From Corynebacterium urealyticum DSM 7109 (lineage in GTDB: Bacteria; Actinomycetota; Actinomycetes; Mycobacteriales; Mycobacteriaceae): DNA of 64,000 nt. Location of the stretch: contig NC_010545.1 of NCBI RefSeq assembly GCF_000069945.1, positions 930,001 through 994,000 on the forward strand. Direction: 5' to 3'. The number at the start of each line of letters is the position of its first letter. Position 1 is the stretch's first letter. This document shows, in pieces, positions 38,708 to 47,797 of the stretch. A model generated the notes under the pieces. That model searched no databases and had not been told where the DNA came from. It saw only the letters and a program-made list of their open reading frames with translations. The translations under genes were made by a program, and so were the position numbers.

Positions 38708-40279
38708 ATGAGCACAGAGAAGCTGTTCGACCCAGCACACTCGCCCCTGCTGAAGGGGGTTCACAGCAATGATGCGGTGGCGTCGCTGTTCATCGATGGT
38801 CAGTGGCAGCCCGCCGCTGACGGCGAGACCCGCACTATCATCAACCCGGCGGACGGCTCGGAGGTCGGTATGGTCTCCGAGGCGAGCGAGAAGGACACGA
38901 TCCGTGCGATCGAGGTCGCCCGCCGTACTTTCGATGCAGGTGAGTGGCGCGCCGTTCCTGCCGTGGAGCGCGGCAAGATCCTGGTCAAGGTCGCCGACTT
39001 GATCCGCGAGAATAAGGGCGAATTCGCCCGCGCTGAGGCCGCCGACACCGGTAAGCGCCTCCCGGAGGCGGAGGCCGATATGGACGACATTGCGGACTCC
39101 TTCGACTACTTCGGCACCCTCGCCGGCCACGCCGCCGGACGCGTGGTCGATGCGGGGGACCCGAACGTCCGCTCTCGCATCGACACCGAGCCCGTCGGCG
39201 TGTGTGGTCTGATCACCCCGTGGAACTACCCGCTGCTGCAGGTGGCGTGGAAGGTCGCCCCAGCGCTCGCCGCGGGCAATACCTTCGTCCTCAAGCAGGC
39301 GGAGCTCACCCCGCACACCGCGATGATGCTCATGACCGTGCTGACCGAGGCAGGCGTACCGGCCGGTGTCGCGAACCTCATCACCGGCGCTGGCGCTACT
39401 GCCGGCAACCCACTGTCCACCCACCCGGACGTGGATATGGTCTCCTTCACCGGTGGCCTGGTGACCGGCAAGATTATCGCCAAGCAGGCGGCGGAGACCG
39501 TGAAGCGCGTCGCCCTCGAGCTGGGCGGCAAGAACCCGAACGTCATCTTCGCCGATGCGGACTTCGACGCTGCGGTGGACAACGCCCTCAACGGTGGCTT
39601 CGTCCACTCCGGGCAGGTGTGCTCCGCGGGCGCCCGCATCATCGTCGAGGAATCCATCCACGAGAAGTTCGTCGACGAGCTCGTGCGCCGTACTGAGGCC
39701 ATCAAGTTGGGCGGACCGCTCGACGAGGCCGCTGAGACCGGCGCCCTTATCTCTGCTGAGCACCGCGACAAGGTGGCAGCCTACGTCGATCGCGCCCGTG
39801 AGCAGGGCGCGGATATCCGCACGGGTGGCAAGATCGCCGATGAGGCGGACAATAATGGCCCGCACAGCACTGGTAACACCGACCTGTCGAAGGGCTACTT
39901 CTACCTGCCTACCGTGATCGACGGCGCCACCCGGGAGATGGACTGCGTGTACGACGAGGCCTTCGGTCCGGTCGTCACGGTGGAGACCTTCCGCACCGAG
40001 GATGAGGCTGTGGAGATCGCCAATGACACGGAGTACGGCCTCGCCGGTGCCGTGTGGACCACTGACGCTGGCAAGGCGGAGCGGGTCACCGCGCGCCTGC
40101 GTCACGGCACCATTTGGATCAACGACTTCCACCCGTACCTGCCGCAGGCGGAATGGGGCGGTATGAAGCAGTCCGGTAACGGCCGAGAGCTGGGGCCGAC
40201 CGGGTTGGCCGAGTACCAGGAGCAGAAGCACGTTTACCACAACATCGCGCCTGCGGTGACCGGGTGGTTCCAAGGCTAA
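38708..40279 (+). CDS. betB: Betaine aldehyde dehydrogenase
   Basis: 523 residues. NAD(P)-dependent oxidation of betaine aldehyde to glycine betaine. Aldehyde dehydrogenase motifs: TPWNYPLLQVAWKVAPALAAGN (cofactor site), the glutamate in LELGGKNPNVIF, and the nucleophilic cysteine in HSGQVCSAGAR. The frame opens at TTG 38690, but ATG 38708 with GGAAAGGAC upstream is the natural start. It lies 41 bases after betT copy 1, in one operon. The 20-residue N-terminal extension before the domain is unusual but short. Confidence 0.94.
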   Translation: MSTEKLFDPAHSPLLKGVHSNDAVASLFIDGQWQPAADGETRTIINPADGSEVGMVSEASEKDTIRAIEVARRTFDAGEWRAVPAVERGKILVKVADLIRENKGEFARAEAADTGKRLPEAEADMDDIADSFDYFGTLAGHAAGRVVDAGDPNVRSRIDTEPVGVCGLITPWNYPLLQVAWKVAPALAAGNTFVLKQAELTPHTAMMLMTVLTEAGVPAGVANLITGAGATAGNPLSTHPDVDMVSFTGGLVTGKIIAKQAAETVKRVALELGGKNPNVIFADADFDAAVDNALNGGFVHSGQVCSAGARIIVEESIHEKFVDELVRRTEAIKLGGPLDEAAETGALISAEHRDKVAAYVDRAREQGADIRTGGKIADEADNNGPHSTGNTDLSKGYFYLPTVIDGATREMDCVYDEAFGPVVTVETFRTEDEAVEIANDTEYGLAGAVWTTDAGKAERVTARLRHGTIWINDFHPYLPQAEWGGMKQSGNGRELGPTGLAEYQEQKHVYHNIAPAVTGWFQG

Positions 40280-40341
40280 AGCTCTGCCCGTAACCTCAAA
40301 GACTCCTGCGGAAAACCTGAGACTCCACTACGGTGGAAGAG

Positions 40342-40350
40342 TGGTATAGC
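40342..40350 (+). promoter_or_regulatory. Extended -10 promoter for the second BCCT gene
   Basis: TGGTATAGC fits an extended -10 (TGnTATA-type) about 45 bases before the ATG at 40394. It indicates that this transporter can be transcribed separately from betT-betB. AAGGAG precedes the ATG. Confidence 0.45.
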
Positions 40351-40393
40351 GCACACTTGCAGCTGACCAAAGGTTTTCTACAAGGAGTCAGGA

Positions 40394-42580
40394 ATGGCAG
40401 ATTCTGCACGTACAGCGGCAGGCAGCGATTCCCCCACCAAGCAAAAGGGTGCTGCCCGCATCCGCACTCTGCTGGGGAAGCCCGCTCCCGCCGCCGCAAA
40501 AATGAAGAAGGATGACGCAGCCAACTGGCCCGTCATCATCATCACCCTGGTGGTCACGGTGGCCGTTGCCATCTGGGCAGCCGCCGCGGCAGAGAGCTTC
40601 GACAAGATCGTCGGCGGCACGGCCAGCTGGCTGACCGGAAACTTCGGGTGGCTGTACGTTGCCGTCGTGGCGATCACCCTCATCTTCATGATTTGGCTGG
40701 CCGCGTCCAAGGCCGGCAATATTCGTCTGGGGCCCGATCACTCCCGCCCGCAGTACTCCCTTTTTTCCTGGTCAGCGATGCTGTTTGCCGCGGGTATCGG
40801 CATCGGAATCCTGTTCTACTCCGTCGCCGAGCCGCTGGCGCAGTATGCCAATCCGCCGGTTGGCCCGGGCGAGACCGAGGAAGCCATGAAGGAAGCCGTG
40901 CTGTGGACCTTGTTCCACTACGGCATCTCCGGCTGGGGCCTCTATGCCCTGATGGGCCTGGCCTTCGGCTACTACGCCTACCGCCTCAATATGCCACTGG
41001 CCATCCGCAGCGCCCTGTACCCGCTGATCGGAAAGCGCATCCACGGACCCATCGGCGATGCGGTCGATATCGCCGCCCTGCTGGGCACCGTCTTCGGTGT
41101 GGCCGCCTCGCTGGGCATCGGCGTAGTGCAGCTGAACTTCGGCCTGAACCTCGTCTTTGACCTGCCCGAGGGCAAGGCCATGCAGATCGCGCTGGTGGTG
41201 CTGGCCGTCGCCGCGGCCACGCTCTCCGCCGTGTCGGGCGTGGATAAGGGAATTAAGCGACTATCCGAGTGGAACGTCTACCTCGCCGTCGCGCTGCTCG
41301 TCATCGTCGTCGCTGGTGGTCGCACCGGCTGGCTCTTTGACTCCCTCGTGAAGAACATGGGTGACTACCTGACCACCCTGCCACGCTGGACCTTCGAGAC
41401 CTTCTCCTATACGACCACCCCGGCCTCCACCCAAGAGTGGATGGCCAACTGGACCCTGTTCTTCTGGGCCTGGTGGGTGGCCTGGGCGCCGTTTGTGGGG
41501 CTGTTCCTGGCCCGCATTTCCCGTGGCCGAACCTTCCGACAGTTCATCGTCGGCACCCTGCTGGTTCCGTTCCTGTTCCTGGCACTGTGGGCATCCTTCC
41601 TGGGCAATATGGCCCTGGACCGCGTGGTCAATAGCGGCGATCGCGATCTGTTGGAGCAAACTGTTAACTCACCTGAGCGTGGCTTCTACATGGTGCTGCA
41701 GGGCCTGCCGTGGCCGACGCTGGCACTGGTGCTGGCGATGATCGTCGGCCTCCTGTTCTTCGTCACCTCCGCGGACTCGGGTGCCCTGGTCATGGCGAAA
41801 TTCTCTTCCCGCTCTACCGATCCTGCCGCCGATGGTGCGGTCTGGCTGCGCGTGCTGTGGTCTGTTGCCGTCGCCGTCCTGACGGTTGCGATGTTGCAGG
41901 TCGACGGCATTGGCACCCTGCAGATGGCTACGTTGATCATGGGACTGCCATTCATGATCGTGGTCTTCCTCATCATGGCCGGTCTGGTGCTCTCAGTCAG
42001 GCAAGAAGTCCTGCAGATGGACTCCCGTGCAGTCGCGCTCCACGGCGCAATTTCTGGGCGCACGGATAGCCAGCACGGGGATTGGCGCACGCGCGTGGAG
42101 CGGGTTGGCACGTGGCCGACCGCTGAACAGTCGCAGTCCTTCATCATGGATGTCGCCAAGCCGGCTCTGAAGGACGTTACTGAGGAGCTGATGAACAATG
42201 GCCACGAGGCAACGTTGACCACGGTGGCCGATGAGCACACCGGCATCAACCAGCTCGACCTGTTTGTCACCTTCAAGGGCGATCCGGACTTCCGCTACCA
42301 GCTCTACCCAATCGAGGAGCGCCTGCCGAAGTTCGCCCGCCGCGGCAGCCACGGCGCGAACTACTACCGCGTTGAGGTCTTCGGCATCAACGGCTCCCTG
42401 GGCTACGACGTCTTCGGCTACACCCGCGAGCAGATCATCGCGAATGTGCTGGACCTGTTCGAACGCCACATGGAGTACCTGCATATGCAGCGTAACCAGC
42501 CAGGCGAGACCGATCTCTCGGCCTACAACACCGAGATCCCGGAGTGGCAGGAAGACTTCGGCGATCACCACGCCGACTAA
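40394..42580 (+). CDS. BCCT transporter, choline/betaine type, copy 2
   Basis: 728 residues with the same plan as copy 1: short N-terminal tail, 12 membrane segments, BCCT signature WTLFFWAWWVAWAPFVGLFL, and a C-terminal domain of about 180 residues. Blocks such as FGYYAYRLNMPLAIRSALYP are identical in both, so the pair arose by duplication or by parallel transfer. The N-terminal tails and C-terminal domains differ more, suggesting different osmotic response or substrate. It may import choline or finished betaine. It has its own promoter and an AAGGAG ribosome site. The gene symbol is left open because its substrate is unclear. Confidence 0.9.
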   Translation: MADSARTAAGSDSPTKQKGAARIRTLLGKPAPAAAKMKKDDAANWPVIIITLVVTVAVAIWAAAAAESFDKIVGGTASWLTGNFGWLYVAVVAITLIFMIWLAASKAGNIRLGPDHSRPQYSLFSWSAMLFAAGIGIGILFYSVAEPLAQYANPPVGPGETEEAMKEAVLWTLFHYGISGWGLYALMGLAFGYYAYRLNMPLAIRSALYPLIGKRIHGPIGDAVDIAALLGTVFGVAASLGIGVVQLNFGLNLVFDLPEGKAMQIALVVLAVAAATLSAVSGVDKGIKRLSEWNVYLAVALLVIVVAGGRTGWLFDSLVKNMGDYLTTLPRWTFETFSYTTTPASTQEWMANWTLFFWAWWVAWAPFVGLFLARISRGRTFRQFIVGTLLVPFLFLALWASFLGNMALDRVVNSGDRDLLEQTVNSPERGFYMVLQGLPWPTLALVLAMIVGLLFFVTSADSGALVMAKFSSRSTDPAADGAVWLRVLWSVAVAVLTVAMLQVDGIGTLQMATLIMGLPFMIVVFLIMAGLVLSVRQEVLQMDSRAVALHGAISGRTDSQHGDWRTRVERVGTWPTAEQSQSFIMDVAKPALKDVTEELMNNGHEATLTTVADEHTGINQLDLFVTFKGDPDFRYQLYPIEERLPKFARRGSHGANYYRVEVFGINGSLGYDVFGYTREQIIANVLDLFERHMEYLHMQRNQPGETDLSAYNTEIPEWQEDFGDHHAD

Positions 42581-42647
42581 TAAGCGTTACGCGCCAGTAA
42601 CGGCTCGGTCGGGGTGATCCTGGTACACGCTGGGACAGCCCGGCACC

Positions 42648-42653
42648 TACAAT
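42648..42653 (+). promoter_or_regulatory. -10 hexamer for leaderless tex
   Basis: TACAAT lies 7 bases before the tex ATG and no ribosome site is present. Confidence 0.5.
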
Positions 42654-42660
42654 GGCTTAA

Positions 42661-45024
42661 ATGATCTCAGACATTCTAGCCGAGGAACTAGGTGCCGGGC
42701 TGTCGCACGTCCAGGCCACCATCGCCCTGCTCGACGAGGGCAACACGGTTCCCTTTATCGCCCGCTACCGCAAAGAAATCACCGGCGGGATGGATGATTC
42801 CCAGATCCGCCAGCTGGAAACCCGCCTGAACTACCTACGGGAGCTGGAGGAACGCAAGGAAGCCATCCTCAAGGCCATCGAGGACCAGGGCAAACTCACC
42901 GAGGAGCTTGCCGCCGAGATCCGCGCCGTTCAGACGAAGGCCCGCCTCGAGGACCTCTACCTGCCCTACAAGAAAACCCGGAAGACCAAGGCCACCATCG
43001 CTCGGGACGCCGGGCTGGAGCCGCTCGCGGACACGCTGCTGACCCCGGGGGTTAGCGAGGACCCGGCAAGCATCGCGGCGGGCTACCTTTGCGAGGGTTT
43101 CGAGGACACCAAGGCAGCGCTTGCCGGTGCACGTGCCATCGTCGTCGAGCGGATCGCCACGGATGCGGACCTGGTAGGCGAGGTCCGCGAGGAGTTCTTC
43201 AACCGAGGCGTCGCCGAGGTCGGCGTCGTCGATGGGATGGAAACAGAAGGGGCGAAGTACCGGGACTACTTCGACTTCTCCGAGCCACTGGACAAGCTCC
43301 CCAGTCACCGAATCCTCGCCATCCTGCGCGGCGAGAGCGAGGGTGTGCTCCACGTGAACCTCACGGGAGGGGAGGAGGACGAGTTCTACCAGGGGATCAT
43401 TGCAGACCGGCTGGATCTCGGCCCGCAGGGGGACGCGGCCGATAAGTTCCGCGCCGAGTGCGTCCGCTTCGGCTGGCGCACCAAGCTCGCCGTCAGCTCG
43501 GCCGTGGATGCCCGGGTGAAGCTGAAGGAACGGGCGGACGCCTCCGCCGTGGACGTCTTCGCGAAGAACCTGCGCGATCTGCTGCTCGCAGCACCTGCCG
43601 GACAGCGCGCCACCCTGGGGCTGGACCCCGGCTACCGTAACGGTGTGAAGTGCGCGGTCGTGGACGCCACCGGCAAAGTGGTGGACACGATCATCGTCTA
43701 CCCGCACTCCGGGGCGGCGAAGTGGGAGCAGGCCCGTACCCAGCTTGCGGGCCTGGTCGCCGAGCACGGAGTCGAACTGCTCGCGGTGGGCAACGGGACG
43801 GCCAGCCGCGAGACCGAAAAGCTCGCCCGGGAGATCGCCGACCTCATCGCCGAAGCCGGCGGGAAGCGCCCGACTCCGGTCATCGTCAGCGAGGCAGGGG
43901 CCTCCGTCTACTCTGCTTCCGAGGTTGCGTTGCGGGAGTTCCCAGACATGGACGTCTCCCTGCGCGGTGCGGTCTCGATCGCCCGACGCCTGCAGGATCC
44001 GCTCGCCGAGCTGGTGAAGATCGACCCGAAGTCCATCGGGGTGGGGCAGTACCAGCACGACGTCAACCAGACGTGGCTGACCCACTCCCTGGACTCGGTG
44101 GTCGAGGATGCCGTGAACTCGGTGGGAGTGGACGTCAATTCCGCCAGTGCCGAGCTGCTCGAGCGGGTCGCGGGAATTACGAAGTCCGTGGCAGAGAACA
44201 TCGTCACCCACCGGCACGACAACGGTGCCTTTCGCTCCCGCAAGGAGCTGTTGAAGGTGCCGCGCTTGGGGCCACGCGCCTTTGAGCAGTCCGCTGGCTT
44301 CCTCCGCATTCACGATGGGGAGGACCCGTTGGATGCCTCTGCCGTCCACCCCGAGGCTTATAACCTGGTGCGCTCCATCACGGAGGACACCGGGGTGGCG
44401 GTGCCACAGCTGATCGGCAACTCCGCGGTGCTGACGAAGCTGCGACCGGAGGATTACGCAAACGAGACTTTCGGTGTGCCGACGGTGCGCGACGTGCTCG
44501 CAGAGCTGGATAAGCCAGGCCGTGACCCACGCCCGAGCTTCAAGACTGCGAGCCTGGCCGAGGGCGTGGAAAAGGTCTCCGACGTGCGCCCCGGCATGGT
44601 GCTGGAGGGCACGGTGACCAACGTGGCTGCTTTCGGCGCGTTCGTCGACATCGGTGTGCACCAGGACGGGCTAGTCCACGTCTCCGCGATGGCCGATCGA
44701 TTCGTCAAGGACCCCCACGAGGTGGTCCACTCCGGTCAGGTGGTCAAGGTCAAGGTCATGGACGTCGACGTGGACCGGCAGCGCATCGGCCTGAGCCTGC
44801 GCCTGAGCGATGAGCCTGGCGGCGACCAGGGAGCTGGCTCCGGCGGTGCAGGCCGCCGCGAGGAGGCAGGGGAGAGAAACTCCCGGGACGGCCGGGGCCG
44901 CAAGCGCGGTGGACAGCGCGGCGATAATCGCGGCGGACAGCGTGGCAAACGGGGCGGACCGCGCGGTGGAGGCTCGCCGGCCGGTGGCACGATGGCTGCT
45001 GCCCTAAAGCAGGCTGGCTTCTAG
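42661..45024 (+). CDS. tex: Tex-family RNA-binding transcription accessory protein
   Basis: 787 residues. Domain order is the family one: helical N-terminus (IPFIARYRKEITGGMDD type), YqgF-like RNase fold beginning LGLDPGYRNGVKCAVVD near 320, paired helix-hairpin-helix (VNSASAELLERVAGI) near 490, and an S1 domain near 640-715 (VLEGTVTNVAAFGAFVDIGVH). Tex binds nucleic acids and affects transcription and stress tolerance. The last 65 residues are an added Gly/Arg/Gln-rich tail with several RGG units, ending MAAALKQAGF. Probably leaderless. Confidence 0.95.
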   Translation: MISDILAEELGAGLSHVQATIALLDEGNTVPFIARYRKEITGGMDDSQIRQLETRLNYLRELEERKEAILKAIEDQGKLTEELAAEIRAVQTKARLEDLYLPYKKTRKTKATIARDAGLEPLADTLLTPGVSEDPASIAAGYLCEGFEDTKAALAGARAIVVERIATDADLVGEVREEFFNRGVAEVGVVDGMETEGAKYRDYFDFSEPLDKLPSHRILAILRGESEGVLHVNLTGGEEDEFYQGIIADRLDLGPQGDAADKFRAECVRFGWRTKLAVSSAVDARVKLKERADASAVDVFAKNLRDLLLAAPAGQRATLGLDPGYRNGVKCAVVDATGKVVDTIIVYPHSGAAKWEQARTQLAGLVAEHGVELLAVGNGTASRETEKLAREIADLIAEAGGKRPTPVIVSEAGASVYSASEVALREFPDMDVSLRGAVSIARRLQDPLAELVKIDPKSIGVGQYQHDVNQTWLTHSLDSVVEDAVNSVGVDVNSASAELLERVAGITKSVAENIVTHRHDNGAFRSRKELLKVPRLGPRAFEQSAGFLRIHDGEDPLDASAVHPEAYNLVRSITEDTGVAVPQLIGNSAVLTKLRPEDYANETFGVPTVRDVLAELDKPGRDPRPSFKTASLAEGVEKVSDVRPGMVLEGTVTNVAAFGAFVDIGVHQDGLVHVSAMADRFVKDPHEVVHSGQVVKVKVMDVDVDRQRIGLSLRLSDEPGGDQGAGSGGAGRREEAGERNSRDGRGRKRGGQRGDNRGGQRGKRGGPRGGGSPAGGTMAAALKQAGF

Positions 45025-45153
45025 TTTTTTGGTTTCTGCCGATCCGACTGGCATACTATTTGAGTTAACTATGTTCCGGGTACGAACCCGTAGGCGCGAT
45101 GAGTATCGAAAAGCCGCGAGGATCCTCTATCCAGGCAAGCAAAGGATTAATCC

Positions 45154-45495
45154 ATGCATATTCTTGACAAGGTCGATGCAGCACAGCTGCGCGACGATAT
45201 CCCAGAGTTCCGCGCAGGTGACACCGTTGACGTGCACCTGAAGGTCATCGAGGGCAGCAAGTCCCGCGTGCAGGTTTTCCGTGGTGTTGTGATCAAGCGC
45301 CAGGGCTCCGGCATCCGCGAGACCTTCACCGTCCGCAAGGTCTCCTTCGGCATCGGTGTGGAGCGCACCATCCCAGTGCACTCCCCGAACATCGACAAGC
45401 TCGAGGTCCTGTCCCGCGGTAAGGTCCGTCGCGCGAAGCTGTACTACCTGCGCGATCGCCACGGCAAGGCAGCCAAGATCAAGGAGAAGCGTTAA
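45154..45495 (+). CDS. rplS: 50S ribosomal protein L19
   Basis: 113 residues, normal length. Sits at the 30S-50S interface. Family motifs [24 protein letters not shown] and [13 protein letters not shown] are intact. It starts the rplS-lepB-rnhB-DUF2469 group and ends at a strong terminator. In many bacteria it follows trmD; here the bet genes and tex separate them. The short spacer after tex (45025-45153) should hold its promoter. Confidence 0.97.
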   Translation: MHILDKVDAAQLRDDIPEFRAGDTVDVHLKVIEGSKSRVQVFRGVVIKRQGSGIRETFTVRKVSFGIGVERTIPVHSPNIDKLEVLSRGKVRRAKLYYLRDRHGKAAKIKEKR

Positions 45496-45522
45496 TCTGC
45501 GCCACCGCACATTGTGCGCGTG

Positions 45523-45560
45523 AAAGGGGAACGGATTCAGATCCGTTCCCCTTTTTTCTT
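45523..45560 (+). terminator. Rho-independent terminator after rplS
   Basis: 14-bp stem (45523-45536 with 45541-45554), tetraloop and a T run. Confidence 0.92.
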
Positions 45561-45620
45561 GCCTGGATGAGGCAGTGACTCCAGGCGTAGAACGTCCCAG
45601 TGTCGTAGATAGGCGCCTGG

Positions 45621-45626
45621 TAGTCT
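45621..45626 (+). promoter_or_regulatory. -10 hexamer for leaderless lepB
   Basis: TAGTCT lies 8 bases before the GTG start of lepB and just after the rplS terminator. Confidence 0.45.
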
Positions 45627-45634
45627 GAACCCTT

Positions 45635-46528
45635 GTGACTACCGATCCCAAGAAGCACCAGCCCAACCCCGACGCAGCAGCCCCCTACGCAGGCGGCGCT
45701 GAGCCTCAGCAGGCGGCAGGCCATGCCGCTCCGCAGCCGGGGGATGGGCGAGCACGCGCGGGGGAGGGCACGGCCACCGACGAGCACAAGGACTCCAGCG
45801 CGCCGCAGGCAAAGGGCAAGGAGAAGAAGACCTACCCGTGGTGGGTGGAGATGCCCATCATCCTGGTTGCCACAATGCTGATTCTTGGCATGTTCAATAT
45901 CTTTGTCGGCAGGCTTTATCTGATCCCGTCCGAATCCATGGAGCCCACTTTGCACGGCTGCGAGGGGTGCACGAATGACCGGATCTTCGTCAATAAGCTC
46001 GCCTACCTCGGAGGAAAAGAGCCGCAGCCGGGGGATGTCGTCGTCTTCGTCGGAGAGGACTCCTGGAACACGACCTACGTCTCCCAGCGCTCGGACAATG
46101 GGCTGATCAAGGGGCTGCAGAATGCCGGCAGCATGATCGGCATCATTGCTCCGGATGAAAACGCGCTGGTCAAGCGAGTTATCGCTACCGGTGGGCAGAC
46201 CGTCCAGTGCCGCCCCGGTGACCCCGGCGTGATGGTTGACGGCAAGAAGGTCGATGATTCGTACACGATGAGCCCGTTGGTTAATCCGGTGGATCCGACG
46301 ACCGGCTCCGATGCCTGCCAGGGCGAATACTTCGGCCCCATCACCGTTCCGGATGACCACCTGTGGCTGATGGGCGATAACCGCACCAACTCCCTGGACT
46401 CCCGCGGCCATGTGGGCGACGAGCACCAGGGCACCATCCCGGTGGAGAACGTGGTGGGGAAGGTCTCCGCACGTGTTCTGCCGCTCGATCGCATCGGTGG
46501 GGTCGCGCACCTGGATATCCAGCAGTAG
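45635..46528 (+). CDS. lepB: Signal peptidase I
   Basis: 297 residues. Removes Sec and Tat signal peptides outside the membrane. A Pro/Ala/Gly-rich cytoplasmic tail (about 65 residues) precedes one membrane segment (about 73-91). The catalytic serine is Ser101 in IPSESMEPTL; the lysine is in LVKRVIATGG; the box E motif is GDNRTNSLDSR. A loop with two cysteines (CEGCTN) directly follows the catalytic serine segment. rnhB starts two bases after the stop. Confidence 0.95.
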   Translation: MTTDPKKHQPNPDAAAPYAGGAEPQQAAGHAAPQPGDGRARAGEGTATDEHKDSSAPQAKGKEKKTYPWWVEMPIILVATMLILGMFNIFVGRLYLIPSESMEPTLHGCEGCTNDRIFVNKLAYLGGKEPQPGDVVVFVGEDSWNTTYVSQRSDNGLIKGLQNAGSMIGIIAPDENALVKRVIATGGQTVQCRPGDPGVMVDGKKVDDSYTMSPLVNPVDPTTGSDACQGEYFGPITVPDDHLWLMGDNRTNSLDSRGHVGDEHQGTIPVENVVGKVSARVLPLDRIGGVAHLDIQQ

Positions 46529-46530
46529 CC

Positions 46531-47256
46531 ATGGCACGTCCCACCCCACAGTCGGCCGCGCGTGCCCGCGGCGCAGAGCTGGTGCAGCAAGCACTTTCCG
46601 AGGGCTATAGCTTCGTTGACGACTACCTGCGCTTCCACGGTTTCTCCCACGTGGCCGGGGTGGACGAGGCCGGTCGCGGTGCCTGCTGCGGTCCCATCAC
46701 CATCGCTTCCTGCATCCTTCCCGATCATGGCGTCCCCGAGCTTGCGGGCCTCAACGATTCCAAAAAGCTCACTCCGAAGCGCCGTGAGAGGCTCTTCGGT
46801 GCCATCACCGAGCACGCCGTGGCCTACGAGATCGTCCATATCCCTGCGGCCGAGATTGATCAGAGGGGGATCCAGTACGCCAACATCAACGGCATGTACC
46901 GCGTCGTTGCGGGGCTGGGCGTGGAGCCGGACGTGGTCCTCACCGACGCGGTACACCTGCCGGAGCTTGCGTGCGAGCATGCGCCCCTGGTCAAGGGGGA
47001 TGCGCTGTCCCCGGCGATCAGTGCCGCGAGCATTCTGGCGAAGGTCTCGCGGGACCGCCTGATGGTGGAGATGGCCGAGAAGTATCCGGGCTATGGCCTG
47101 GCGGGGCACAAGGGCTACGGCACGGCGAAGCACATGGCTGCGGTGCGCCTCCACGGGGCGTGCCCGGAACACCGTTACACTTACTCTAATGTCGCCACCG
47201 CACATGCCGAGTGGGCGAGCACACAACCGCGTGAGGAAGGACATCCTGGCCAGTGA
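46531..47256 (+). CDS. rnhB: Ribonuclease HII
   Basis: 241 residues. Cuts RNA in RNA-DNA hybrids and at single ribonucleotides. The first catalytic motif VDEAGRGACCGPI is near residues 44-56, with further acidic sites in LTDAVHLPEL and KVSRDRLM. A 40-residue N-terminal extension precedes the catalytic core. Two bases separate it from lepB, and its stop overlaps the start of the DUF2469 gene by 4 bases. Confidence 0.95.
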   Translation: MARPTPQSAARARGAELVQQALSEGYSFVDDYLRFHGFSHVAGVDEAGRGACCGPITIASCILPDHGVPELAGLNDSKKLTPKRRERLFGAITEHAVAYEIVHIPAAEIDQRGIQYANINGMYRVVAGLGVEPDVVLTDAVHLPELACEHAPLVKGDALSPAISAASILAKVSRDRLMVEMAEKYPGYGLAGHKGYGTAKHMAAVRLHGACPEHRYTYSNVATAHAEWASTQPREEGHPGQ

Positions 47257-47561
47257 GCGCTGAAGAGCTAGACGACTACGAGGCAAACGTTGAGCTGTCG
47301 ATGTACCGCGAGTATCGCGACGTCGTGAGCCAGTTCTCCTATGTCGTGGAAACCGAGCGCCGGTTCTACCTAGCTAACGCGGTGGAACTCACGCCCCGTA
47401 ACTCCGGCGGCGAAGTCTATTACGAGATCCGGATGTCGGACGCCTGGGTATGGGACATGTACCGCCCGGCCCGCTTCGTTCGCTACGTCCGCGTGATCAC
47501 CTACAAGGACGTCAACATCGAGGAACTCGACAAGCCCGAGCTGCAGCTGCCGGAGCACTAG
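47253..47561 (+). CDS. DUF2469 actinobacterial conserved protein
   Basis: 102 residues. A small, very conserved actinobacterial protein always near rnhB; function unknown. Recognisable by EELDDYEANVELSMYREYRD at the N-terminus and RYVRVITYKDVNIEEL near the end. No signal peptide or membrane segment. Its GTG overlaps the rnhB stop, so translation is coupled. A terminator-like hairpin follows. Confidence 0.93.
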   Translation: MSAEELDDYEANVELSMYREYRDVVSQFSYVVETERRFYLANAVELTPRNSGGEVYYEIRMSDAWVWDMYRPARFVRYVRVITYKDVNIEELDKPELQLPEH

Positions 47562-47603
47562 TCCGGTACCTCCCGCGGGCTTCCTTCTCCGAGAGCCCCG
47601 CTG

Positions 47604-47612
47604 TTATCCACA
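47604..47612 (+). promoter_or_regulatory. Perfect DnaA-box match
   Basis: TTATCCACA is the consensus DnaA box. A second near-match, CTATCCACA, lies 18 bases downstream (47622-47630) in the same direction, within the following hairpin loop. Function is unproved. Confidence 0.35.
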
Positions 47613-47650
47613 CCCCAGCGCCTATCCACAGGCTCCTGGGGTTTTCTTCT
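47613..47650 (+). terminator. Terminator after the DUF2469 gene
   Basis: CCCCAG (47613-47618) pairs with CTGGGG (47636-47641), with an inner GCCT/AGGC pairing, followed by TTTTCTTCTT. Confidence 0.65.
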
Positions 47651-47797
47651 TCCCGCCTTCTTTTTAGGACGTCAACGCCCCGGCCACCGTGCTTGGCTAG
47701 CCTCACACGCTGCCCTGGTACGACAGCTGCGTGGGCAGGGCATGCGTGAAGGAATTTTCCACGCGCAGCGGAAGACAACGACAGCGAGGTACGGGGG

